64,000 nt of DNA from Acinetobacter sp. WCHA55 (GCF_002165305.2 NZ_CP032286.1:2480001-2544000); one strand, 5' to 3'; counted from the stretch's first letter, positions 28,429-37,130 are shown. The notes: generated by a model not told the origin, from the sequence alone. A program made the numbers and translations.

Positions 28429-28838
28429 GCAGACTTCCTTTGTTCAATCAATTCATTAATTGCTGATGTAACACTTTTACCATTCCAACCAACAACTTTA
28501 TCTGCTGCTAGAATCACTTTAACTGGTGTTCTTTCAGCTCCCCATGGAACAAGAGCAACTATAGGTTTACCCATCCGAATGGCTTCGTCAATTTCATACT
28601 GAATCCAGAAGCTGTGATTAGTATACATACCTGCCAAAATGACAACACACTGAGCATAAGAAATTTGTCGAGTAAGTTGCTTTTTTAGGTCATCAATACT
28701 CATATCTTCAAATGCATCATCTTCAGGAACAGAGCTATTAGACCACTCAAAATTAGGAGTATCATCTAAAAATTTTACAGCTCGGCAGTATTTTTCACTA
28801 TATTTCCAAGAGTGGCTTATGAATAAACGGTGTGACAT
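28425..28838 (-). CDS. ThsB-like TIR-domain protein (MTH538/DUF1863 type), predicted defence sensor or signal enzyme
   Basis: A 137-residue single-domain protein. The first strand is HRLFISHSWKYSEKYCRAV (the FISHS motif), the fourth strand region is QISYAQCVVILAGMYTNHSF, followed by WIQYEIDEAIRMGKPIVALVPWG with Glu82 in the place of the TIR catalytic glutamate. The C-terminus VVGWNGKSVTSAINELI completes the flavodoxin-like fold. The pattern is that of the TIR-like proteins typified by Thoeris ThsB, which make NAD-derived signal molecules on phage infection. It is first in a two-gene operon and translationally coupled to a SLATT membrane protein. No ThsA (SLOG/sirtuin) gene is present, so this is not classical Thoeris. 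An IS30 element ends 94 bases upstream. Confidence 0.82.
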   Translation of the reverse strand: MSHRLFISHSWKYSEKYCRAVKFLDDTPNFEWSNSSVPEDDAFEDMSIDDLKKQLTRQISYAQCVVILAGMYTNHSFWIQYEIDEAIRMGKPIVALVPWGAERTPVKVILAADKVVGWNGKSVTSAINELIEQRKSA

Positions 28839-28932
28839 TGTTATAAAGTCCTATAATTTTGTTGTACAAATACTAAATTGTGATTATTTTTTGTATTTCA
28901 ACAACCCACCTTGTAACTTAATATTTTAAAAA

Positions 28933-29980
28933 CTTAGATTAGCATTTGAAGTGCAACACCATGTTGTTGCCATAATACCTGACTCGGACTTTTAAAGCTG
29001 AGTCTTTTTCTTGGGCGATGATTTAAACGTTGAGTGATTTCTGAGATATATTCATCCGTATAGGCATTTAAATTACTGCCTTTTTTAATGTATTGTCTGA
29101 TTAAACCATTTGTATTTTCATTCGTGCCTCGTTGCCAAGCGCTATAAGGATCAGCAAAATACCAGTCTAGTTCTAATTCTTGAGCAACATACTTATGCAG
29201 ACTGAACTCCTTACCATTATCTGCGGTAATAGTCTTTAGCTGATCTTTGATTGGCTTAAGAAGGCTGATGGTTGTTTGGCAAATTTCCTCTGCCTTGCGT
29301 GAGCTACACTTTTTCAGCCATAAATAACCTGTCTTCCGATCCACAATAGAGACCAATGATTGCTGATGGTTCTTACCAACAATCGTATCTATTTCCAGAT
29401 CACCAAAGCGATTCCGCCGCTCAATCTCGATAGGTCTGTCATGAATGCTTTTACGATTACTCAGCTGACCACGGGTTTCAGGAGAGCCGTATTTCCTCTT
29501 TCTTTGATTTCTGAAACGTAGGTGATGAAAGAGTGTACCGCCATTGTTTTTATCCTGTCGTATAAAGCGATAAATTGAATGCAAACTGACTGGAACATGA
29601 GAAGCAATCTGTTCAGGACTCCATTGAAGATCAAGATAAGAGATGACATGTGCCCACATTTCACAAGGGATTCTTTTAGGATTAGGACAATGTCGTCTTC
29701 GAGCTACTTTATTGGCATGTTTAGCGAAATAGCCATTTCTAGCTCGATTACGTTTGATTTCTCTAGAAATGGTTGAAGGTGAACGATTCAGTCTCCAAGC
29801 GATATAACGTTTAGAAAAACCTTCACGTAACAATGTATAAATCTGATATCGTTCTTCTTGGGTAAGATGAGTATAGTTCATGATGCAACTTTGACTTTGG
29901 TCGGTCGGAAGCAAAATGCTAGCTCATCTTGCTTCTTTCCAATAATTTAATCTCTGTTGCACTTCATTTGAGAATCTAAG
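28933..29980 (-). mobile_element. Complete IS30-family insertion sequence
   Basis: The element is 1048 bp. Imperfect terminal inverted repeats lie at 28933-28958 and 29955-29980: both outer ends read CTTAGATT and both inner ends read TGAAGTGCAACA, with four mismatches between. AAA flanks both sides (28930-28932 and 29981-29983), compatible with a 3-bp target duplication, though the site is A-rich. One intact transposase fills it, and the transposase stop codon lies inside the left repeat, as is usual for compact IS30 elements. It resembles Acinetobacter IS30 elements such as the ISAba125 group; the exact name needs a database search. Confidence 0.88.
28934..29881 (-). CDS. IS30-family transposase
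   Basis: A 315-residue DDE transposase, intact. The N-terminal helix-turn-helix MNYTHLTQEERYQIYTLL ... RLNRSPSTISREIKRN binds the ends. The catalytic acid residues lie in FGDLEIDTIVG (first Asp), KTITADNGKEF (second Asp) and GTNENTNGLIRQY (Glu). The C-terminal LNHRPRKRLSFKSPSQV is an IS30 hallmark. I start at ATG 29881 (MNYTHLTQEER), the family start, rather than 29914. There is no frameshift or stop, so the element may still be mobile. Confidence 0.93.
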   Translation of the reverse strand: MNYTHLTQEERYQIYTLLREGFSKRYIAWRLNRSPSTISREIKRNRARNGYFAKHANKVARRRHCPNPKRIPCEMWAHVISYLDLQWSPEQIASHVPVSLHSIYRFIRQDKNNGGTLFHHLRFRNQRKRKYGSPETRGQLSNRKSIHDRPIEIERRNRFGDLEIDTIVGKNHQQSLVSIVDRKTGYLWLKKCSSRKAEEICQTTISLLKPIKDQLKTITADNGKEFSLHKYVAQELELDWYFADPYSAWQRGTNENTNGLIRQYIKKGSNLNAYTDEYISEITQRLNHRPRKRLSFKSPSQVLWQQHGVALQMLI

Positions 29981-29983
29981 AAA

Positions 29984-30182
29984 CATGAACATCAAAAAAG
30001 TATCCTCTATCGCCAAACTTAAAGACTTCATACACTCCCAACTTTCAACGTCCGTTTTTATACGTGATTTCTGAATCTCTCCTTGCGAAACTTCGCTTCT
30101 CACCTTTAAAAAAGGGAGACTTTGTCATGTGATTAATTTGATATACGAAGTTCCCTCATCCAATAGGAAAGGTAGAGGATAA
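29984..30182. repeat. Intergenic stretch with imperfect hairpins, possibly a dispersed repeat
   Basis: There is no gene. CTTGCGAAACTTCGC, TCTCACCTTTAAAAAAGGGAGA and a later GAAGTTCCCTCATCC stretch form short imperfect dyads of the kind found in dispersed intergenic repeats of Acinetobacter genomes. The repeat status cannot be shown from one copy. Confidence 0.3.
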
Positions 30183-30444
30183 CTACCTCACCACACCCAA
30201 CTTATTCCAAATCTCAGGCGTCAAAAACGTCGTCACCATTTTATTTAAATCCACATAACGTAACAAACCATTCAACTGCTGCTTCACTTCGGTATTCTTC
30301 ACAATTTCTTCGCCTGTAATGCGTCCCAACTGCTGAAAACTTTCACCTACCGCTTGAATACCATCTGCCTGAATCACCGCTTTGGTCTGTGCCGAACATT
30401 GCTCAACTAAAATGCGCTGCAACACTTGCGCCACGTTTTATCTA
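30183..30444 (-). pseudogene. Truncated duplicate of the exported protein gene at 31348-31866
   Basis: The 83-codon frame 30183-30434 matches the C-terminal 83 residues of the protein at 31348-31866, with about 68 identical by hand alignment (shared VLQRILVEQCS, ITGEEI, RYVDLNK and FLTPEIWNKLGV). DNA similarity continues a few bases past the frame, to about 30444, then stops. The signal peptide and N-terminal half are missing, so the remaining piece has no proper start or export signal. It is best read as the remnant of a tandem paralogue whose 5' part was lost, with the accessory pocket immediately downstream. Confidence 0.75.
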
Positions 30445-30586
30445 ATACCTAGTCGCATTTTCCAGTATTCCATTTCAAACAAAAAAATTTACGACTAAAG
30501 ACAACAAACCATCACTTAACCCTGTCATCTGACTATGCTAAGTTAATTTTAAATCATCAAAACATAAAAAGACCGAGGAAAATAGC

Positions 30587-31165
30587 ATGTCAAAACAAAT
30601 TTTAATGCTCGTGGGTGACTATGCTGAAGACTATGAAACCATGGTACCTTTTCAGTTTTTAACAGGTCTCGGTTATACCGTACACGCGGTCTGCCCCGAT
30701 AAAAATGAAGGCGAAAGCATCGCTACAGCTATTCATGACTTTGAAGGTGAGCAGACCTATAGTGAAAAACGCGGTCATAACTTTGCCATTAATTACAACT
30801 TTGAAGCGGTACACACTGCGGACTATGTCGGTTTAGTGATTCCCGGTGGTCGTGCACCCGAATACTTACGTATGAATGAACGTATCCTTGAAATCGTACG
30901 TGAGTTTGATACTGCGAAAAAGCCAATTGCAGCGGTTTGTCATGGTGCTCAAATTCTTGCGGCAGCCGATGTACTCAAAGGTCGTACGTGTTCAGCTTAC
31001 CCTGCGTGCGCAGCCGAGGTGAAACTAGCAGGCGGGACTTATGCGGACATTGAAGTGACAGAAGCTGTAACCGATGGGCACTTGATCACAGCACCTGGTT
31101 GGCCTGCACACCCTGCTTGGATGGCGCAATTTATTCAAGCTTTAGGGGCGACTGTGACGATTTAA
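30587..31165 (+). CDS. DJ-1/PfpI-superfamily protein
   Basis: A 192-residue class-I glutamine-amidotransferase-like protein. The nucleophile elbow is [16 protein letters not shown] (Cys at about residue 118), the acidic partner is expected in the [11 protein letters not shown] loop, and [13 protein letters not shown] is the other family block. It has a GAGGA ribosome site before ATG 30587 and a strong terminator after the gene. Family members include proteases, chaperone/deglycase-type proteins and hydratases, and the sequence does not fix the activity. It lies alone between a truncated paralogue and its full-length relative. Confidence 0.88.
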   Translation: MSKQILMLVGDYAEDYETMVPFQFLTGLGYTVHAVCPDKNEGESIATAIHDFEGEQTYSEKRGHNFAINYNFEAVHTADYVGLVIPGGRAPEYLRMNERILEIVREFDTAKKPIAAVCHGAQILAAADVLKGRTCSAYPACAAEVKLAGGTYADIEVTEAVTDGHLITAPGWPAHPAWMAQFIQALGATVTI

Positions 31166-31227
31166 TTGCCTTGTTCCTAAATGAATATTTTATGATATGC
31201 CCTATCATCTTTTTAGATTCAAAAATA

Positions 31228-31259
31228 AAAAAGCTCCTTCGATTCAAGGAGCTTTTTTA
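31228..31259. terminator. Terminator after the DJ-1/PfpI gene
   Basis: AAAAAGCTCCTT and AAGGAGCTTTTTT pair around a six-base loop (31228-31259). The A and T runs on both sides allow it to act for both strands. Confidence 0.9.
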
Positions 31260-31347
31260 ATGGAAACTCTTACAACATTAATGCTTTCGATTCAGTTTAT
31301 AAACAGCTCTTACTATTCATAATTTTCAAATATTTTAAACGGCTTAA

Positions 31348-31866
31348 CTACCTTGTCACACCCAACTTATTCCAAATTTCTGGGGTTAAAAAAGCCGTCA
31401 CCAATTTATTCAGATCCACATAGCGCAGCACACCTTGTAACTGCCCTTTCACTTCTGGGTTCTTTAAAATTTCCTCACCCGTAATCTGCCCAAGTTCCTG
31501 AAAACTGTCTCCAACCGCTTGTAAGCCTTCAGCTTGAATCACGGCTTTGGTCTGCACTGAACATTGCTCTACCAAAATGCGCTGTAAAACCTGCGCGAGG
31601 TTTTTATCTAGCTGTGTACGCTGTGCATCGGTAACATTGCTATACACCTTCAGATCTGGATGTGCAGCCAGTGCCGCAAACGTCCACTGTAACACAGTGG
31701 TTTTATCTGTTGCTGTCGTTGACTTCACCAAACAATTACTCAGTTGATCGACTGTAGTACTGGCCGTTGCAACTTGGACTGAACCACACAATGCTACTGC
31801 CAAAACAGCATGACGAAAAATAGCAGAAGACCGACCACGTAAAATGCTTAAAACAGGCTGTGACAT
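31348..31866 (-). CDS. Exported hypothetical protein, full-length paralogue
   Basis: A 172-residue protein with a signal peptide (hydrophobic core AVLAVALCGSVQVATA followed by STTVDQ). The mature part is mostly helical, with two cysteines that could form a disulfide (LSNC near its start and VEQCS about 70 residues later), so it is probably periplasmic. ATG 31866 has GGAG upstream and is preferred to 31917. The last 83 residues are duplicated in the remnant at 30183-30444. I do not recognise a named domain; the family appears typical of Acinetobacter. Confidence 0.72.
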   Translation of the reverse strand: MSQPVLSILRGRSSAIFRHAVLAVALCGSVQVATASTTVDQLSNCLVKSTTATDKTTVLQWTFAALAAHPDLKVYSNVTDAQRTQLDKNLAQVLQRILVEQCSVQTKAVIQAEGLQAVGDSFQELGQITGEEILKNPEVKGQLQGVLRYVDLNKLVTAFLTPEIWNKLGVTR

Positions 31867-31979
31867 AAACTCAACTCCAATCAACAATTGCATTCTTTGT
31901 ATCATAAAGCCCGTCAATCAGCCTGTTATGGAACTGTAAAATTACCATGTAATTGAAGCAAAAAGTAAAGCCGCTTCAT

Positions 31980-32843
31980 TCAAGCGATTTCCCTATCCAA
32001 CTCAGCAGTTTCAAGTGCAGTAAGCTGTGGGTGTATGGTCGGACATGCATTCCAAAACCAATAAAAATAACCTTCTGGATCAAGCAATGTATGCATATGA
32101 ATCGTAGACTGACTACTTTCGCCCTTCCAACACGCTAAAGCCGCATTACGGTTATTATGTAAATCGATAAATTCAGGAGCAACTTGCTTCGGCATTTCGG
32201 GAATATAAAGTGCATCGCCATGTTCCACCCACAAGTCAGCCAAGTAAATTTTTCGGTCTTTCGGAAAATAACGTCCTGCTGAAATCACTAAAGGTAGTTT
32301 ATTTGGATCGGTCGAAGCAAATACATGTGGAAAGTCGTGATGCTCTAGGTCTGTGACGACAAAAGGATATAATGTTTTCGCTGCTAGATTGATTTGAGTT
32401 GGATCATAAGGGAAAAAATGACCCGCTAACATGCCATACTGATATTTAATTTGAGACAACTTTTTCCGTGTAGCCTGCACCTCTATCGCCTGTCCAGCTT
32501 TCACCAAAGTCATACCAAATGCTGCAGCCGTTTCTGGCGTGGCTTTTAAAGCCATAAACTCAAAAGAGTTTCCTGCGAACGCTAACTGAGTCTGCTCTCC
32601 CCAATGGGTTTGGATCGTTTCAATCTTTTCAGGCACAGCATATACATGCCCCATACTCATACTGGCATTGGTCGATGATGCAGTAATGAGTTCAATACCA
32701 TCTGGCACATCGGCTAAATACTCAGGCGTTCCAGCATTGTTATAAAAATAAGGCTGAGCTGAAATATCAACGTCTATTTCTTGCACGGTCTGATCCAGCA
32801 AAGGCGCAGTAAAATAGGTGGTTGGTGTTTGGACATTACTCAT
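31980..32843 (-). CDS. Uncharacterised 287-residue cytoplasmic protein
   Basis: A soluble protein without signal peptide or membrane segments, starting MSNVQTPTTYFTAPLLDQTV after an AAGGAAT ribosome site. It has several aromatic and His-rich segments, for example TDLEHHDFPHVFAS and STIHMHTLLDPEGYFYWFW near the C-terminus, which could bind a metal or ligand. I do not recognise the family. It is followed by a lipoprotein gene upstream on the same strand (59-base gap) and may form a unit with it. Confidence 0.65.
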   Translation of the reverse strand: MSNVQTPTTYFTAPLLDQTVQEIDVDISAQPYFYNNAGTPEYLADVPDGIELITASSTNASMSMGHVYAVPEKIETIQTHWGEQTQLAFAGNSFEFMALKATPETAAAFGMTLVKAGQAIEVQATRKKLSQIKYQYGMLAGHFFPYDPTQINLAAKTLYPFVVTDLEHHDFPHVFASTDPNKLPLVISAGRYFPKDRKIYLADLWVEHGDALYIPEMPKQVAPEFIDLHNNRNAALACWKGESSQSTIHMHTLLDPEGYFYWFWNACPTIHPQLTALETAELDREIA

Positions 32844-32902
32844 GATGTTATTCCTTTGGTTGAGGTGCTCACATGAAGTTCTGCCGTAAACAGCCGAAAG
32901 CC

Positions 32903-33880
32903 TTACTTCATTTGCTTGAGCATATTTTTAGCACCTGTGTGGTTATGGTTTTTGGCTAAATTCTGCAAAACATATTTTGCCTGCCCTTTAGGGTTGGAAA
33001 AACGACTGCTATAACTTGGAATACCCGTTAAACAACGTGCAACTAATATGCCCGATTCGGTATAAACATTTGAAGCATCCGACCCTGGCAAACGACCATA
33101 GTTGTATGCGCGTTGTGCGCTGTTACAGGCAGCGACTTGGTTACGTCCACTGTTAATGTCACGACGTGCAGCCACATATAGTTTGGCCTGCTGCTGCTGT
33201 GGCGTTTCTGCAGCTTTGGCGGATTTAGGTGGCGCTTCAACTTTGTTTTCTTTTTTAGGCTCTACTTCTTTTTTGCTTTCTTCCTCTTTCTTCACTTCTG
33301 CCTTGGTCGCAGATGCCTTCGTCACCGCTTTTTTGCTTGGTGTAATAGCTGTCATACTGCGTGGTGTTGGCTCAGCCAATACTTTGGTTTGTAGACTCAC
33401 CACACGAATATCATTTGAATTGGGCAGTTTGCGTTCAGACAATGCCTCAATACTCACCCACCACTGTTCACCATTATTGAGCTGGCAACGAAAAGTACCC
33501 GTGCCCTGTTTTAAACTGTTATAGGTGCGAAGTAACTTTTTCGCCCACGGATCTTTCACTAAGCTAAAACTACTTTTTTGTGTCTGAGTAAAACGTCCAC
33601 CATGGGCTTGGCAATACTGACTGAACATGCTGCGTGGATATAACACCTCAATATCTTTTTCATTTTTTACACCTACCGTGTGATACACGTATTCTTTACT
33701 GGTTTTATCTGTCTCATTAATTTTTCGTTCTACGATTAGTTCTTCTGGCGATGCAATATTTGTAAAAGGTGCTTGTGCTATATTTCCCAGACTAGTACAG
33801 CCCTGTAACACACTCCCCAAAACCCCAAATACACATAAAATTTTATAATTCACTACGACTTTACTCTTAAACACCCGCAT
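32903..33880 (-). CDS. Putative lipoprotein with charged linker and C-terminal helical repeat-like domain
   Basis: About 325 residues. The N-terminal hydrophobic segment ends VLGSVLQGC, a lipobox, so the mature protein is probably lipid-anchored. An N-domain (about 20-170) is followed by a Lys/Glu/Ala-rich low-complexity linker (about 180-225) and a C-terminal domain, including AACNSAQRAYNYGRLPG and QNLAKNHNHTGAKNML, that resembles short TPR-like helices. I start at ATG 33880; the longer frame from 33913 begins at TTG. Function unknown. The linker suggests it spans or projects into the periplasm. Confidence 0.62.
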   Translation of the reverse strand: MRVFKSKVVVNYKILCVFGVLGSVLQGCTSLGNIAQAPFTNIASPEELIVERKINETDKTSKEYVYHTVGVKNEKDIEVLYPRSMFSQYCQAHGGRFTQTQKSSFSLVKDPWAKKLLRTYNSLKQGTGTFRCQLNNGEQWWVSIEALSERKLPNSNDIRVVSLQTKVLAEPTPRSMTAITPSKKAVTKASATKAEVKKEEESKKEVEPKKENKVEAPPKSAKAAETPQQQQAKLYVAARRDINSGRNQVAACNSAQRAYNYGRLPGSDASNVYTESGILVARCLTGIPSYSSRFSNPKGQAKYVLQNLAKNHNHTGAKNMLKQMK

Positions 33881-34053
33881 AAAAACATTAGCGGAAAGCT
33901 CATAAAATAACAAACTTAAACAACTGTTTTTATTATTTATTTAAGTTTGATGCACACATCATTCTTCTTCTTTTTTTGATAACCTTAACAATGTTTCATT
34001 AATTTAGTTTGAACCATACAACAAAAGTTACAGACAAAATGATGGTTGAGCAC

Positions 34054-34082
34054 ATAAAAAACCTGCCATGAAAGGCAGGTTT
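34054..34082 (-). terminator. Terminator after sbmA
   Basis: AAACCTGCC (34059-34067) and GGCAGGTTT (34074-34082) pair; on the minus strand the stem is followed by a T run. It lies 11 bases beyond the SbmA stop. Confidence 0.88.
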
Positions 34083-34093
34083 AAAATAATCAT

Positions 34094-35287
34094 TTATTTA
34101 TCTAAAACTGATTCGAAAGCCTTCAAACGCTTATAGATTGACAAAAGTTCGATAATGGTTTTCCACGACATAATTAAATACTGAAATGATTCACGAACTT
34201 TGCCAAAAACATTACCAATTTGGTTGATTAAACCGAGGGTCATTTTCCCTGAAGCAATTGCAGGGAATAACACCACCAAATTATATAAAATGTCTAACTG
34301 TCGATACCATGTTGCCACTAAATTGAAATAAGCATAGTGAAAATACAGTCGGAAATAATTTTTACGCACTCGACTAAATAGTTCAGTCAACGTAGCAGGT
34401 TGAGCGCGGTCTGCATGGTCTTCGCCATACACCAACTCTTTACGGTAAGCTGCTTCAACCTTCTGATTGTTAAACTCTAAACCTGGTAATTTACTTCCCA
34501 CCACCATTAACAAGACCGTGCCAAAAACAGCCCAAATAATAGCTGCCCAAACCAAGGAGTGCTTTATTTCCCCCACGACAGGCAACTCAGGCACATGTTT
34601 GGACAATTCAAATAAGATCGGTAAAAATGCAACTAAAAGCATAACCGAATTAATCAACTCGACACCTAAATCTTCCATGATCGTAGCAAAACGCATGGTA
34701 TCTTCCTGCACACGTTGAGCTGCCCCTTCAATATGACGTAATTTTTCCCAATGCTCTGTGTAATATTCATTCATAGCTGTACGCCAACGGAACACATAGT
34801 GACTGGTAAAAAAAGCATTGATCACAGCAAAAGTGACCGCAACCATCGCAATATACAAGAAGGTTAAAGTTCCCATATACAAATCTTTAATGTTGCCCCC
34901 TTTGCCAAGCATGCTCTGGATCATGTCCCAAAAAGGACCATACCAAGCATTGATCGCAACACTAACCTGTACACCAAACCAGATGTTAAACAGAATAAAT
35001 GCGGAGCCCCAAATCGACCATCTTTGCCATTTATTGTCTGAGACAAAACGCCAAAATAAGCCAAAAAGAGTTGTTGCTATAAAAAACCAGAGATAAAACC
35101 ACAGAAAAGATGGAGACCAAAAACGGCTGACCCCAATAGGCAGTTCAGCCGTTGCATATCCTTGCGGCCAACCTATGGCGCTTCCCCATGTATTCCCCCC
35201 TGAATACCACAGTCCGACATTGATCACCGACCAAAGTAATACCGAAATGAAAAACCATCTAGGGTTTGGGAAAAATGACTTAAACAT
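34094..35287 (-). CDS. sbmA: SbmA/BacA-like peptide antibiotic transporter
   Basis: A 397-residue inner-membrane protein close to the length of E. coli SbmA (about 406). It starts [20 protein letters not shown], has about seven hydrophobic helices, and carries SbmA-type segments such as [20 protein letters not shown] and [17 protein letters not shown]. It has no ATPase domain; SbmA works as a proton-driven importer of proline-rich peptides, microcins and related compounds, and in symbionts BacA also matters for very-long-chain lipid modification. It is a single gene. Presence suggests sensitivity to imported antimicrobial peptides. Confidence 0.9.
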   Translation of the reverse strand: MFKSFFPNPRWFFISVLLWSVINVGLWYSGGNTWGSAIGWPQGYATAELPIGVSRFWSPSFLWFYLWFFIATTLFGLFWRFVSDNKWQRWSIWGSAFILFNIWFGVQVSVAINAWYGPFWDMIQSMLGKGGNIKDLYMGTLTFLYIAMVAVTFAVINAFFTSHYVFRWRTAMNEYYTEHWEKLRHIEGAAQRVQEDTMRFATIMEDLGVELINSVMLLVAFLPILFELSKHVPELPVVGEIKHSLVWAAIIWAVFGTVLLMVVGSKLPGLEFNNQKVEAAYRKELVYGEDHADRAQPATLTELFSRVRKNYFRLYFHYAYFNLVATWYRQLDILYNLVVLFPAIASGKMTLGLINQIGNVFGKVRESFQYLIMSWKTIIELLSIYKRLKAFESVLDK

Positions 35288-35739
35288 GAACGATCTATAT
35301 CCCTTTTATATTTCAGGTATGCAATCCGTGCATACTAATCCTTATTTCTTAATTTAGTACAATCGCATTACAGCAAGTTTGTACACTTTACTTATCCTTA
35401 TTGGGTTATACGTTATTTGATTTGTATACCCCTTCACAAGAGCTCAAGATATTATTTTCCGACTTGATCAGTCACATCACAATCAAAATAAACCATTTCA
35501 ACAACTTATGAAAACAAAAACGGACTTTAGCTCAGATTTATAATAATATTTTATTGCTTACAATTTTTAGATTTCAAAACTGAAAAATTATTGAGGATTT
35601 AAAGCGAATACACAGATGGAATTTCGCCAAAGCGAGTATACGATTACTTGTTGATTTTATGTATAAAAGAATGAAACTTGCATATTTTAAAATAACTTCA
35701 TGCTACTATCTTTTCATTAAAAACTATTGGATCTATAAC
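35288..35739. other. Intergenic region between sbmA and a small gene
   Basis: About 450 AT-rich bases holding the promoters of the divergent sbmA (minus) and small plus-strand gene. I see no RNA gene, repeat or strong hairpin in it. Confidence 0.4.
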
Positions 35740-35934
35740 ATGGAAACCCTAGTACTTGAACTGATCAAACCACTCACCCTAACAAAAGAAGATTTTCCAC
35801 CTATTAACTTTGAAGAAGGCACTGTGCTCAAAGTTCTAATGAAAACACCTACTGGTTACTTGGTCACAGCGGACTCTCGTTTTAATTTTACGGTGTCTTT
35901 TGATGATGAAAATCAAGTATGGCAGAAGCTGTAA
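35740..35934 (+). CDS. Small 64-residue hypothetical protein
   Basis: A soluble acidic protein starting METLVLELIKPLTLTKEDFP and ending DDENQVWQKL. The pattern of alternating hydrophobic residues (VLKVLMKTPTGYLVTADSRF) suggests a small beta barrel. ATG 35740 follows GGATCT-like spacing. The longer frame from 35659 is less likely, because its first 27 residues (KLAYFKITSCYYLFIK) are AT-driven and unlike the rest. No function recognised. Confidence 0.55.
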   Translation: METLVLELIKPLTLTKEDFPPINFEEGTVLKVLMKTPTGYLVTADSRFNFTVSFDDENQVWQKL

Positions 35935-36101
35935 TTTGTAGCACACTTTAATAAAAGAATAGTCTATTCAATAAGATAAAAATAAAAATCTATCTTTTTT
36001 TATTGATTTAAAACTGATTGTTTTTATTAAAATTGAGTTTTTTATACCGAATCAGCAAACGAAGCCGTGCTGAGAGTTTTCTACACTTATTGATTTTATG
36101 A

Positions 36102-36524
36102 TTATTTTTTCCACCAAATCCAAATTTGCACAGTGATCATAATAATAATTGCAATACCGACAAAATAAGGATGTGGTACTTTCCAAAGCATAAGTCCAGC
36201 AGCAAGGCTCATACTCAACAAAGAAAGTATTTTCGCTTTTGTCGGTAAGGTTTTATGTTCTTTCCATTGTTGTAAAAGGGGACCAATAACCCGATTCTGT
36301 ACAATCCAACGATGTAAACGCGCCGAACCTTTAGCAGCAAAAATAGTGGCTAAAAAATAAAAATCAAAAGTAGGTAAACCAGGAATAATGATTCCTAATG
36401 TGCCTATAGCCAAACAGACCCAAGCAAGCCCAATACACACCCAACGTACCCAAATTGATTTTGCAAGATTCGAATCTGAGTCATCCTTATGTTTGGATAT
36501 TGAACTTAACTCGGTATTTTGCAT
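36102..36524 (-). CDS. DUF454 (YbaN-like) inner-membrane protein
   Basis: A 140-residue membrane protein with about three hydrophobic segments (for example WVCIGLAWVCLAIGTLGIIIPG). The GLPTFDFYFLATIFAAKGSARLH block is the DUF454/YbaN signature. Its start lies nine bases after the hemO stop, so it is cotranscribed with haem oxygenase; this pairing is common in Acinetobacter and Pseudomonas iron-responsive loci. The molecular role is unknown. Confidence 0.88.
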   Translation of the reverse strand: MQNTELSSISKHKDDSDSNLAKSIWVRWVCIGLAWVCLAIGTLGIIIPGLPTFDFYFLATIFAAKGSARLHRWIVQNRVIGPLLQQWKEHKTLPTKAKILSLLSMSLAAGLMLWKVPHPYFVGIAIIIMITVQIWIWWKK

Positions 36525-36533
36525 GTCTGCCTC

Positions 36534-37130
36534 TTACTTCAATTGTTCTAAGTCTGCTAACAATTGACCAAAGCGAGAAAAGCCTTGCATCGCGCCCTCA
36601 ATAACCTGATCTTGCTGCTCTTGACTGAAGTTGGCATCATCCATAGCCTGCTTAAAACGTTTCCAGACCACAGCACGCCCCTCTGGATAAGCAGCTAAAT
36701 TACGCGCAGCAAAGTCAGCGCTAAAACCAAACTGGCTCTGTGCTGCTTTAAATAAAAATGCTGCACCTAAAGTCGAACCTTCAGACACATAGATCCAGCC
36801 CAAAGCTTGAGGAAAGCTAACATGATCTGTTGCAATGCTACTGGATTGAGGTGCTAACCCTAGATCTTTTAAGTCCAACAGCGCAGCATCTGAACGACCA
36901 CGCACATCTAAGTCTGGGATAATACGTACCACTTCAGGGTGTGCATATAAGTGTTCAACATCTTTCTGGAAATAATATTGAGATAAAGTAAAGCGCGCAT
37001 AGTTACTTTGGTTTTCAAAGACTTTTGCTTGTGCCATTAACTGTTCCATTCGATCATGTTCTGTCGAAGTTTCCGTTTTTAGACGCTGAGATAAACTTGT
37101 TTCTAGCTGCTGGTTCATACTGGTGGTCAC
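36534..37130 (-). CDS. hemO: Bacterial haem oxygenase (HemO/PigA type)
   Basis: A 198-residue soluble enzyme that opens haem to biliverdin, CO and ferrous iron. The proximal haem ligand is likely His25 in ETSTEHDRMEQLM, and the distal helix is LGWIYVSEGSTLGAAFLF, with the Gly pair typical of bacterial haem oxygenases. The GTG at 37130 has AGGA eight bases upstream; an ATG four codons later (37118) is the alternative. Together with the divergent sigma/FecR genes and the hemophilin locus, it provides the cytoplasmic end of haem use. Confidence 0.92.
   Translation of the reverse strand: MTTSMNQQLETSLSQRLKTETSTEHDRMEQLMAQAKVFENQSNYARFTLSQYYFQKDVEHLYAHPEVVRIIPDLDVRGRSDAALLDLKDLGLAPQSSSIATDHVSFPQALGWIYVSEGSTLGAAFLFKAAQSQFGFSADFAARNLAAYPEGRAVVWKRFKQAMDDANFSQEQQDQVIEGAMQGFSRFGQLLADLEQLK

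Noticed and set aside
28425..28838. Reading the TIR gene as classical two-gene Thoeris
   Set aside because: Thoeris needs a ThsA effector with SLOG and sirtuin or macro-type domains. The partner here is a four-helix membrane protein without those motifs, so only the TIR half resembles Thoeris.
28425..28838. Reading the pair as a toxin-antitoxin module
   Set aside because: The size and ATGA coupling are compatible, but the first protein has a full TIR-like fold and the second is a 317-residue membrane protein. Neither looks like a small antitoxin.
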